Positions 10,342 to 20,600 of a DNA stretch of 64,000 nt are shown piece after piece. Source of the DNA: Eutreptiella sp. 'Long Island Sound 2002' (Eukaryota; Euglenozoa; Euglenophyceae; Eutreptiales; Eutreptiaceae); NCBI GenBank assembly GCA_964036045.1, contig OZ038381.1, forward strand, positions 70,494,242-70,558,241. The letters are read 5' to 3'. The notes beneath the pieces were generated by a model. That model made no database searches. It had not been told where the DNA came from and was given only the letters and a program-made list of their open reading frames with translations. How positions within the stretch are numbered: the stretch's first letter is position 1; every line of letters starts with the position of its first letter. The position numbers and the translations under genes were made by a program.

Positions 10342-11738
10342 TTGGTGACTTCTGAGCGGGGCCTGGCGTGGCGCCCCGTGGTGGTGGTTTGCTGGGTAAC
10401 GGGGTTAGATGGCGGCGCCGCTGGCCTGGGGGTTCAGGCGGGTCGTGTTGTGTGGCGCGCAGGGCTCCTGGGGTGCTGTGGGTGTCACCGGTGTCGGTGC
10501 GCCGACGCTTGTGGGGTGGTGAGGGGGTGTGTGCGTGCGGGGCTGGGCTTTGGGTGATGTCCCACAGGCGGATGCCGTCCCGCTGCGTTTCCTGGAGGGT
10601 CTCCCGCAGGCGCCTGAGGACATACGGGTGGTCTTGGGGCGCGGGGAGGTTGTGGGGATGGACTCCCAGGGGGTGGAGCGCATCGGCCAGCATGGCTTCC
10701 CATGCGGCCTGCGGCATCGACCCCCCCGCCGGCCAGAGGCGGCAGTTCTCCACCGACCCCTTGCGGGGCCGATGGACCAGGCCCTTGAGGGAGGGCTCTC
10801 CCGGGGCCCACTTCCGCAGCTCCCGGAGCTGCGTGTGGGTCCAGCGCTGCCACCACTGTTCCTGGGCGGGCCTGCGGTCTTGGGCGGAGGAGTGGGCGTG
10901 GGTGGGTGTGACGGGGTCGTTGGGACCGGCGGCGGTGGCGGGCCTGGGGGATTCCTCGTAGTCCTGTTCCGTGGGGGTGCGTGGGGAGTGGGGGTGCACG
11001 CGGATGTGGACCCGCGGGTGTGCGCGTACGGTCTCCGCCTCGGGGTTGGGCGGGGATTCGCGGCGGCGGCGGTAGTGGGGCATGCGTTGCATGTGGGCTG
11101 TCATCGAGGGCCGGTAGGGGGGCGGGGACGCTGCTGGTGGACCCTGGCGTCGTTCTGGCTTGGTCGGGAGCGGTCCGTGGGCCTGGGGTGCGGGCTTTGA
11201 GAGGTGGCGGGACGAGTTGCGTCGCGCTTCGGCCGCGGCGCGCTCCGCCATGAAGGTAGTGGCGGTGGCGTCGGTGACGGTGGCGGGGCGCCGCGCTGGG
11301 CGCTGCTGCCTTCAGGCCTGGGACGGCTGGGGCCGGATGTCGTAGGGGACGTCCTCGGGGGGCCGGGCTCGCGCTGCCGTCGTGGCGCCGGGTTTGGGCT
11401 TGGGTTTGGGGTTGGCTGCGGGTTGCGGTCGTGGCGTGCTGACGGGTTTGGGTGGCCGTTTGGCGGCGGTCTTGGGCTTCGGCTGGGTCGTGGGTGTGGG
11501 CTTTGTCGGGGCGTGGGCCTTGGCGGCGGCGGGGCTGCTCGCGGTGGGGGCGGGTCTGGAGGCCCGTTTGGGAGGTGTCCCCCGCGGCCTGGGGGTTGGA
11601 GTGCTGGATGAGGACGTGGTGGTGGTGGTGGATGAGGTGGTCATGGTGGTGGAGGTTGTGGAGGCAGAGGCGGAGGAGAGGGCTGTGGGAGACGGCGGAG
11701 GGTCCTGGGCCTCGGGGGCGGGCGTATGATGCTGGGTG
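10342..11738 (-). pseudogene. LINE-1 accessory ORF with shared C-terminal basic domain
   Basis: The frame enters at 11738 after an intron and starts with a Ser/Thr/Pro/Lys-rich low-complexity stretch (first Met at 11644, MTTSSTTTTT). It meets an in-frame TGA at 11312-11314, then continues from MAERAAAEARRNSS (11251). A globular segment (about 10580-10880) with WWQRWTHTQLRELRKW and RLRETLQETQRDGIRLW leads to the basic cluster KRRR near 10500. The same segment and the same basic end occur at the C terminus of the last LINE-2 ORF (51090-51518), so the domain is conserved within the family. No known fold is recognised; the basic end could be a nuclear signal or nucleic-acid contact. The frame stays open past KRRR, so the C terminus is uncertain. 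Confidence 0.6.
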
Positions 11739-11864
11739 CTGTAAGTAGCGAGAACGAGGGTGCAGGTTCGGGCACCGGGCGTGTGCGCGCGTTTTCCCTG
11801 GTGATCCGTGCGTGCTGGTGCTGGCGTGGCGGCGTTGTCTCGGCTGCGCGGGCACGTGGGTTAC
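11739..11864 (-). other. Spliceosomal-type intron in LINE-1 (126 nt)
   Basis: On the minus strand the donor is GG|GTAACC, overlapping the apparent stop of the upstream frame, and the acceptor is CGCTACTTACAG|CACCC. Removal deletes the TAA at 11861-11863 and joins the upstream frame in phase to the frame of MTTSSTTTTT at 11644. LINE-2 has an intron before the equivalent ORF (49337-49408). Confidence 0.65.
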
Positions 11865-14800
11865 CCGGGGGGTGGCCATATCTGCTCCAGGATGTGCGGG
11901 TGTGTTTGCTGGAGGTAGTCGAGGGTCTGGAAGAAGCATCGCTGGATGCGGGGCATGTCCTCCTCTGTGAGGTGGGGGTAGTTTTGGGTGGGGGTGTCTG
12001 GGCCCGGCCACAGCAGCGTCATTAGGCGGGCTGCCACCATGTACAGGCATAGTTGTAGGGTGGTGGGGCGTGGGGGGGTGGGTCCCCTGCGGTTTTGGGG
12101 GGCTTCCCTCTGCTGGGGGCGCAGCTTGACCACCCACACCCATCGGTCCGTGGGGATCCCCCCGGTCCGTTGGGTCCACTTGGCGAGGCAATACATCGCC
12201 CTACCAAGGCCCTGGTAGCCGCTGCCGATGGAGAGCAGCGTGTCCAGGGATTTGGGTTCCCACGTCCCCCAGATGGGGGGGGTCGTCCGGGTCGTCCCCC
12301 CTGGCGTACGTGTCGGGGCCTGGGTTGTGTGTGGGGGGGGTGTAGTCGGCGGGGAGGAGGGAGTCGGTGCCGTGTACCACCCAGTGGTCTGTGGGTGCGT
12401 TGTAGGTGGTGGTGGAGAGGGTGTAGTGCAGATTGTACATGAGGGTCATGTACGTGGAGGGGGCTGGCTGCTGCTCGTCGGGGGTGGGGATGTCCCCAGG
12501 GACGTGGTGCCGGAAGTTGCTCAGGGAGGCCATCCGGGCTACCCATGTTTCCTGCTCCCACTCTTTGGTGCTGTCGGGGGTGGCGTCGGTTGGGGGGTGG
12601 GCCATGTCGGGCTCGTGGTAGCGGGTGCGGCCCTTGGTGTCCGACCAGGTGTCGCCCCCAGTCGATTGGGGGCACCCAGATCTGGCTCCCCGTGGGGGGC
12701 GGGCTCTCGCCGTCTGGGGTGGCGCGTGGGGGGCGCTCGTGTCGGGCGACGTGGAAGAAGGCGTCGAAGAGGAAGTCTCTGACGCCTTCCCCCAGGGTGG
12801 CCGCCTGGACCAGGGTGGCCGCCCGGATGGGGGTTCTGGTGCCGGAGGTGCGGAGGTACAGCACGACGTCCTGTTCCCCGAGTCCCCGGAGGTGCTGCCG
12901 TACCGCTGCGGGGTTGTGTAGGGCGTAGGGTTCGGCCGGTGCGGCGACTGGTGGTGCGGGGTGTGATGGGGGGGGTGGTGTGGGTTGGGGTTGGGGGGGT
13001 TGTCGTCGTTGTCGCGCGTGGGGTCCGGTGATGGGGTCTCTTGTGGCGGTCGCGGGCGGGGGGATTCGCGGTGGCGTGTGTCGGCGGGGGTTCCCGACGT
13101 CAATTGGCTGGTGCTGGCTGCCGCGTGTTGTGTCCGTGGCCTGGTCTCGGGGGGGGGGCGGGGGGGGGGTGGTGTGGGGATGGCGCTGTTGGTGGTGGGG
13201 GGGGCGGGGGTGGGTGTTGTGCTGGCTGGGGGTCTGGGCGTCCCTGTGGGTCGTGTGGGTGTTGCGTGTGTGCGCCGTGCGGCCCTTGCGGTTCTTGACT
13301 GGTTGGGGTGCCGGGGTGTGGGTGGGAGGCGGCCGCATGAGCCCCCGGGTGGGGCTGTGGTCCGTATATGATGGGTGGCTGCTGGTGGATGGTGCTCGCT
13401 GGTATGGGGTGTGGGTGGGGGGGCTGCTGGTGGTGGTGGGGTGGGGGGGGCGGGGGTGGGTGTTGTGCTGGCTGGGGGTCCGGGCGTCCCTGTGGGTCGT
13501 GTGGGTGTTGCGTGTGTGCGCTGTGTGGCCCTTGCGGTTCTTGACTGGTTGTGGTGCCGGGGTGCGGGTGGGAGGCGGCCGCATGAGCCCCCGGGTGGGG
13601 CTGTGGTCCGTATATGATGGGTGGCTGCTGGTGGATGGTGCTCGCTGGTATGGGGTGTGGGTGGGGGGGCTGTTGGTGGTGGTGGGGCGCTCCTACTAGG
13701 CCCTGGTGTTGCTGGTGTGCGTGCGCGGCTCCTCGCGGGTCTATGGGGGTGTACCGTGGCTCGTATGTCGTGGGCCCGTGTAGCGGGGGCGGCGTGTGGT
13801 GCTGGACCGCGTGGTGGTGGTGTGGAGGGTGTGCCGGTTGTGTGTGGTACCCCGGCGTTGGTGGGTGTGGTGGCAGGGGCTGGTGGTGGTGGAATACGTG
13901 ATGGTGTGGTGCGGTGATGTGCGCTATGTGGGGTGGGTGGTTCGCGCGGCCTGGTTGTGCTGGGGCGTGGTGGGGATGTAGCTGGTGGGGGTCGCTGTAC
14001 CTTGGGGGCATTAGGGGGTAGGGGTTGGGAGGGACGGGGGCGTGGTGCTGGTGTTGGTGGTGCCATGTCCCCTGGCTCTGCGCGTATGGTGGTCCTGGCA
14101 TGGTGTGGACGTGTGTGGGCGGTGGTGGCTGACTGGGCTGCAGGGTTTGGGTGCTGCGGTACGTGGTGGTGGTGGGCGCTGGCGGTGGCGGTGTTGTTGG
14201 TGTGCCCCGGGGGTCTGGGCGTGGGGTGGTGCGGTGTGGCTGGACCCGGGCCTTTGTCGGGGCGTCGCGCCCTGCTGGTGGGCGCGTTGGCGGGCCCCCT
14301 GACCTGTCTTGGTCTTCTTGGCCTGGTGGGTGTCGGGGGCGGGTGAACCCCCCTGTCCCTGTGGGGGCGACGGGGAGCGGGGGTGCCAGCGGTGTGCCTC
14401 TTGGAGGCTCGTCTTGAGGCCTCTGGAGTAGGTTTCTTGGTCCGTAAGGCCCATCCGCGTGGCGGTGGCATCGTCGGGGGCGGCCAGGTGGGCGTCCCCA
14501 AAAGACGCCCAGCCCTCTGGGGGCTTCTGTTGTGCGGGGTGGGGGTGCTGTGCCGGGTAGAGGAGTGCGCTGAGTGGGTAAGGTGTTCCCTTCCGTCGGC
14601 CGAGGGCGTTTTTGAACCGGCAGCAAGTGATTCGGAGGTAGGCTGCTATCTCCTCTGGTGCCGTGTCGGCCCACGCTTCCGGCGTCAGGGCTGCTGCTTG
14701 GGGGGCCGCAAGTTGTGGGTCTGGGAGGTGTAGGTCTCGGTGGTGGAGGTATAGGGCGAGGAGGATGTGGCGGGCCGCCACGTTCAAGCCGCCTCCGCTG

Positions 14801-15310
14801 TGGCGTAGGGGTGGGCTGTGGGGGGGCAGGGGTGTGCTGCCCGTGGCCACGGCTATGGTCCATGCCTGGTCCGCCGCGTCCGCCACGTAGTACCCTCCCA
14901 GGTGCTCCCGGAGGGTGTCGGTGAGGAACCCGAAGAGGCTGGGGTGGTTGGCGGGGGGGGGGGGGTGCGGCTGGTGCCGCGGGCCGCTCGCGGTGGCGGG
15001 GGTTGAGGTCCCCGCAGTGGGGGCAGCGGGTGAGGCGGTGCGCGGCTCCCAGGCAGACCCAGTGGTCTGGGTTGCAGGGCAGGGCTGTCTGTGGTAGCCG
15101 CCGGCGAACGCAGAGGCGACATGCGGTGGCTGGTGGTTGGTCGTACCTGTGGACGGACGGCGGCGTGGGGGGATGGGGGCTGGTGGCGCGCGCATGCTTG
15201 TGGGAGTGTGTGCGGTGCCTGTGGTGTCCGTGTGTGCTGTGCCAGTGCTGTGCTCGGTGGATGGTGTGTAGACGTGGTGGGAATTCCGTGTTGGTATGTC
15301 ACGGGGTAGG
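11865..15310 (-). pseudogene. LINE-1 accessory ORF: zinc ribbon, globular part, Pro/His-rich part, second globular part
   Basis: From 5' to 3' on the minus strand there is first a Cys-rich segment with CRLC and CPHCGDLNPRHRE (about 15130-15010), a zinc-ribbon-like arrangement. A globular stretch follows with FLTDTLREHLGGYYVADAAD (about 14945-14885). Next comes a very long Pro/His/Thr-rich region (about 14350-12990) and a second globular stretch starting near AVRQHLRGLGEQDVVLYLR (about 12905). The frame ends in LEQIWPPPG at 11865 where the intron begins. The frame jumps at homopolymers: a 13-G run at 14953, a C run at 12655, and C and G runs at 12266-12282. These are decay or assembly errors. 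Function is unknown. The order zinc ribbon, globular domain, then low-complexity ORF parallels LINE-2 47830-51518. Confidence 0.55.
13190..13681. repeat. 246-bp in-frame tandem duplication
   Basis: Two near-identical copies are offset by exactly 246 bp; for example the CGGGGGTGGGTGTTG site lies at 13205 and 13451. The period equals 82 codons, so the duplication lengthens the Pro/His-rich part of the LINE-1 accessory protein without shifting the frame. Confidence 0.9.
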
Positions 15311-15313
15311 TTC

Positions 15314-16640
15314 TCATGGTTGGTAGAACAGGAGTTTGAGGAGGTGGGCTTGGTCTGTTGGGGGCAGGGTCGCCGCATGCTGCAGGTATTTGTGGGTGCG
15401 GTATGTGAGCTGCTCCGCCGTCTTGGCAACGGCCGTCCGCTGCATGTGCGCCGCCGTGGCCCGGGGGTCCTCCGCGTGGGTGCGTAGCAAGGTGTAGACG
15501 GCAGTGGGGACGAGCCCCCTGCGGACTGCCTCGAGCACCTCCGTCTGCTTGAGGACGGTGGTGAGTTGTTGGGTCGCCGGGGACTGCGTCAGCCATCTGG
15601 CGTGCTGTGCGATGGTGTGGGTTGGGTTCCAGTCTGTGAGGGTGTCCAGTCCTCTGTACAGGGGGCACGCCTTGAGGTGGTCCCATGTTTCTTCTTCCGC
15701 GTGGCTGCAGATGCATTTGGTGTGTCCTGCGGGGACGTGGATCGAGCGGCGCGTATACCATCGGTGGTATCGGGTGAGGAGGGGAAGTTGTTCGAGGGCG
15801 AGTTGGAGTCGGGGCTTTTGTAGGTGTGCTGGGAGGCTATCCGGGCGCAGAGCGGAGTAGTAGAGGGGGGTGTGGACGGAGTCTTCGAGGCGTCAGAGGA
15901 GTTCGGTGTTCGCTGGGTGGCCCAGTGTGGTGGCCAGTTGCTGGATGGGTGTGGGGTAGTGGTACTGCTTGTCTCGATCCGTGTACGGTGTGTCCTCGGG
16001 CATCCATTGGGGGGGCTGTGTGGCTGGGAGTATCGGGGGCAGGTGCTGCAGGTGGCTGTGGTGTGGGGTGTCGAGTCGCACGCGTTCGAGCCCTGGGGTG
16101 TGGTTGGTGTTCTGGTGATTGCCGTATGCGTAGCGGTGTGACTCCTGCTTGACAATGTGTAGGGCGTCCTGGGGGTGCATGCCCTTGAAGGCCATCCATA
16201 GTCCCAACGCTTGTGTGGTGAGGCCGGATTCGAGTGCTTTGTGGAGGGGCAGGTCCGCAAGGCGCCTGGTGAGGTGGATGTCGACTGTGGCGTCCACGAC
16301 TACCCAGATGTTGCGGGGCCGGATCGGCGTGGGTGGCGGTGTGGCGGTGACGGCGTCTGCCATGGTGCGCAGTTCGCCGTGGGAGGACGCCCCAAAGATG
16401 GTGGCCCCGGTGTGGTGTTCCACGTGGAGGCCGTCCGCGTGCCAGGTGATGCGCACGGAGGCGCAACCGACCGTGGGGGTGCGTTGCTGGGTGCCGGATG
16501 CGTCAGTGAAGTAGATGATGTCGGTGTCGCTGGGTATGGGTAGGCGGGCGATTGCTGTGGGGTGATAGACGTAGATGGGGTTCCCCTGGGCGGTTCTGGC
16601 GGTGATTTGCGTGGGTTGCAGTGGTGGCGCTGCATAGACG
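15314..16640 (-). pseudogene. LINE-1 RNase H and RT-type zinc finger (C-terminal end of the RT protein)
   Basis: The frame is open from the 5' truncation point. The RNase H domain lies at about 16540-16080 with acidic residues in YFTDASGTQ, SHGELRTMADAV and WVVVDATVDIHL, and a C-terminal KQESHRYAYGNH block. A TGA at 15893-15895 interrupts the same frame. Beyond it, KCICSHAEEETWDHLKAC (about 15735-15680) is a CxC...H...C zinc finger of the kind that follows RT in many LINEs. The protein ends at FYQP (15314). No RT catalytic motif is present because the element is truncated upstream. The TGA is followed by CGC and could be a mutated CGA codon. LINE-2 carries the same domain pair at 45660-46490. 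Confidence 0.75.
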
Positions 16641-16652
16641 CAGGGCATGGGA
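16641..16652. repeat. Target-site duplication of LINE-1, right copy
   Basis: CAGGGCATGGGA is identical to 8424-8435, after which the A2 LTR sequence resumes (compare 43375 onward). Confidence 0.92.
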
Positions 16653-17323
16653 CCAAAGGGCATATCAAGGGTTGTGAATCAAGGCTTGGCGCGTCAATAT
16701 CGCCAAGGTTTCCTACCCTGGACGGTCGCCCGAGACGGCCGATTTTGCCATTTTGGCAATTATGACCCCACCTGACGAACCCGTGGTGCCCTGATGCCGG
16801 GACCTCAGATTGAATCAGGTTGGGTGAGGGCTCCAGCGAGTTTGTACTCGAAGGGCACAGGGTCAGTTGTCTCGTTCCTACCTCTGGCGGGTCCGGACGA
16901 GGGGTCAATTTTGGAGATTTTTGAGCTAATATCAGTTTGGGCTGAAACAGCCCATTTTCAGCTACCAACTCCTAGGGGATAATGGCGGGGCCATATCTCT
17001 GGCTCAGAGAGGAGTTGGGACCTGCCGTTAAGGGAGCATAGGGAGCCAATGTCGGTTGGCCTTGGAGCCCCTTGGTTCCCAGGCTGGGCGGGACACCTCC
17101 CCTAATGGAGGGGTTTCAGGGTCCGGACTGAGCAGGGCATGGGTTGTGTTTGAGCCCCCGCCCCCACCAGCCACTGGGAGGGTCGGACCTGGGATTGGGA
17201 TATGAGTTGGGACTGAGTGTCTATTGTCCTGTGATGCCCTTACCCCAGTCCAGTCTTAACCACATGTGTACATATCCTGATGTGTTGCTGTACATACTTT
17301 TGCTCCCTTGTTTCAGAGTGGCA
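16653..17323 (+). repeat. 5' LTR of A2, second part
   Basis: This matches about 43375-44056 of the 3' LTR and ends at the shared AGTGGCA. The final stretch GCTCCCTTGTTTCAG resembles a splice acceptor, but I cannot pair it with a donor. Confidence 0.85.
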
Positions 17324-17623
17324 ACGACCATCACGGAGCCCGCAGCGCCGCTCAGAGCATCGCCCTGAGCGACCACGGAAGCGCCGCGACTGTGAAGGAG
17401 GTGGACTGACCAGGACTCCCTCATCAGCGAGTCCCATCAGCCAACCAGCAAGGCCGCACTCCCAGCTACAGCAACCACCTCCACAACCGGCGGCCGACCA
17501 GCACTGGCCGCACTCCCAGTCCAGTGCTACGTCAACCGCTTCAACAACTACCACCAGGACCAGTCCGTTAAACGGAACGAGAGCCCACCAAGGACTTCAA
17601 GACCAAGTACGCCCCCCGCTGCC
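17324..17623 (+). other. A2 leader between 5' LTR and gag
   Basis: About 300 bp follow the LTR end. No unambiguous TGG-starting primer-binding site is visible; the stretch TGGCAACGACC at the LTR edge is the only candidate. No gene is seen. Confidence 0.5.
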
Positions 17624-20600
17624 ATGGTAAACTGGCAAGAAGCGGGTAAAACGTGGCCGCGGCCCCGCCCCCATGCGGTGCGCCTACTGCGTGGGTTGGT
17701 GTGGGACCAGCACTATCGCCACAGCCACCCCCAGTGCGAAGGCGGCATGCCCGGGAGCTTCGAGCTCCGCGAGGACATGGGCCCCGACCGCCTGCAGGCA
17801 GTCGAAGACTGGCTGCGGGTGGAAGGGTTTGCCTTCAGCTTCCGCCAGAGGCGCTGGAGGGTCTGGACCCGGCCAGACAGGCCCGGCGAAGGGCTGCGCC
17901 CCGACGGGATTGAGGAGGACGAGAAGCCCAATGAGTACCCGTCAGGCGCCACGATCAACGTCTCCATGTGGGACATGATCGAGAAGAACTTCCCGGAACC
18001 GGGGAGCGAGCGCACGCTGCAGGGCAGCAGCAGCAGCGCGTCTCCGGAGAAAAAGAAGCGGTCCGCCGGGGACAGGAGGCGGGACAGGAAGTGGCGTTAG
18101 TACCAGGAGTCCCTGGCTGCCGAAGCCGCCCAAGGCGCCAAGGGCGGAACCCCAGCCCGCAGTCCCCAACGGGCCAGTGGTGGTCACCACCCCGGCGACA
18201 CCACCCTTGGCGACTTCCTCCAAGTCGCCAAGCAGGCCAAGGCCAAGCCCCGTCAGCTGCACCTGAGGAAGTCAGGCCCCGGCAGCGACGTGGAGTTGGC
18301 CCACCGCGGGAGGATGCCGGCCGACCAGGCCAGCTCCAGCAGCAGCGTCGCTCCTGACCAAAGGGACGTGGCGCGCGCCTGTGAGCGCGCCTGTGAGGTT
18401 CCCTGCAACCTTCGGGTTGCCCGGCAACGGGCCACGCAGCAGAATGCTGCCATGGAGGGCGCCTTCCGCATCGCCCAGCAGGAAGCTGCGGAGTGGGAGC
18501 ATGGCATGGCCATCCACGCCTCAACCGTGGCGGCCATTGCCGCCGGACTCACGGCCGCAGCCGCCCATGAAGCAGCGACTGCCCAGGTCAAGGGTGAGGC
18601 GGCGGCAGCCGCCCAGGAAGCCCGCCTGACGCAGGAGGTTATTGCCTGCAAGGTGGCCGAGGTGAAGGCGCTGGAAGAGGCACTTGCCCAAGAGAGGGCA
18701 AAGAAGGAGGCGGAGGAAAGGGCCCACGCCGAGGCAACGGCTAAGGCCCAGGCAGACGCCGCCAGGAAAGACGCCATCGAGGCCGCGCGACGGAAGGTCG
18801 CTGAGGAGAGGGCCAAGACGGAGGCGGAGCTGGCGGCGTTGGAAGCGGAGAAGGTTCGGCTGCAGCAGGCCCGGCAAGCCGAGGCGGCTCGTGCCCGGGA
18901 GGAAGCTGAAGGGCGAGCTGCCGCAGCCACAGCCGCCGCAATGGAGGGGGCAGAGGCCAAGCTCGGCCCAGAGACTCCCCCGGGAGGATCCCGAGTGGAG
19001 ACCCTTCGAAAGCTTTCCGAAGGGGACGCCTCCTCCAAGATGACGCTGGACGAGGTCGCCACAGGCAGCAGTGGGAGCAGTGGCCCCACCGCCTACCGAC
19101 GGAGGAAGGGTAAGGGGAAGACCCCCGAGAGGCCACCGAGGCCAGCGGGCGGACACCCCCACGACTCCGACCCCTTCTTCACCGCCAGCGACGGGGATGA
19201 GCGAGGCCGCCGACATCGCCGAGGAGTGGCCGGCGGAGGAGGCGGAGACGTCCCCATGGAGCCAGAAGGTGAGGATGAGGATTTCCCTCCTCCTTACCGG
19301 AGCTCGGAGTCTTCCGAGACCGGGACGCCTAGGTGGGGCGACATGGACGAGGATGATGACATGGACTCTGACCACACGAAAAAGCCTCCATCCTCGGACC
19401 CACCGGGGCGACCCAGCAGAGACCCACCGGGACTCCCTGGCGGAGGACCATCAGGACCCCTGGGAGGACGCCCACCAAGTGGACCCCCTGGAGGCGGACC
19501 ACCGGGCGGGGGAGGACCCCCTGGACCGGGCGGACCCGGCGGAGGCCCTCTTGGAGGAACCCCTGGGGACCCCGACGGCCCAACAGGGGACGGCGACCCG
19601 GATGCCATCCAGCGGCGGATTGTCTACCTCCGCAGGAGGGTCGAGTCCCTCGAGCGCGAGGTAGACACGGGCAAGGGCGAGATGACTCGCATCGCCAGGG
19701 TCGCCGCGCGCGCACAGGAAGAGCTGGACATCGCCAAGATCGAGATGGTCAAGAGCGCCAACGTCGCCACCGCCACCCAGAGGCAGCTGGACATCGCCAG
19801 GAGCGAGACCAGGCAGCTGAACAAGGTCATCAGCGGCATGCAGCAGAGGTTGGATGTGCTGGAAGGCCGTGGGAGCGTCGGCAGCGACCACCCACTCGTC
19901 GAGTCTGGCTCGTCAGACGACAGCTGGGGACCCGGACCAGGTCCAGGCAGACCCCACGCCCCCGGCAGAGCCCCCAGGAGTCGCCCCAGCGCCAGTGCCC
20001 CCTCTCTCAGCGCCCCCTCTCACCACAGCGCGGGCAGCCGCAACGAGCGCGTGCCGCCCGGCAGTGGCAGTGAGGATTGGCGTGATGAGTGGCTCAGCTC
20101 GGAGTACCACAACCGCCGTGCTCCACCGCGTACACCGGTACGCCCCCGACGCCCCGCACCAGCCCCGGAGCCGATTTCAATGGCTGGTGGACGTTATGGT
20201 GGACTCAGGGATGAGGTTTCCAGAGGAGACGTGGAGTGGGATGTCGGCGGAGGTGAGGACCTGGACCTGGACCAGGAGGACCTCGAAATTTCTCCGCCGC
20301 GTGGTGTACGACCGGAGGCCGCTGAACGCAGCCGCCGGCGCCGTGATGAGGAGGCATACATGGAAGGAGTACGGCGTGAACATCTGGGTTCAGCGTACCT
20401 GGAGGAACCACGGCGTAGCCACGCGGATACCGGGGAGGAGATGGAAGTGGCGGCCATGGGAGTCTGTGGGAGAGGCCGATGGGAACCTCGGTCGACCTCG
20501 CGGCCGGCTTTCATGGTCTCTGAGGCCGCGGATGCCGCTGTGTCCGAAGACCTGAAGGACATCAAGCCCCCCATGTACGATGGCAACCCCCTCAACCTCG

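Larger units (their letters stand above)
8436..16640 (-). mobile_element. LINE-1: 5'-truncated, multi-ORF non-LTR-type retroelement
   Basis: A perfect 12-bp duplication of A2 LTR sequence flanks this 8.2-kb insert, a length typical of target-primed reverse transcription rather than of LTR integrases. Read on the minus strand it begins directly at an RNase H domain, so the RT and any endonuclease are missing (5' truncation). An RT-type zinc finger, accessory ORFs with a spliceosomal-type intron, and a long 3' untranslated region follow. The terminal sequence ACCTACCTACCCTACC is a short repeat rather than poly(A). Gene order and a C-terminal domain are shared with LINE-2. Perfect duplications indicate fairly recent insertion although several frames are broken. 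Confidence 0.78.

Noticed and set aside
17624-18100. A separate small gene before A2 gag
   Set aside because: Its frame is the same as the following gag frame, separated only by a TAG at 18098, so it is better read as the gag N terminus with a premature stop.
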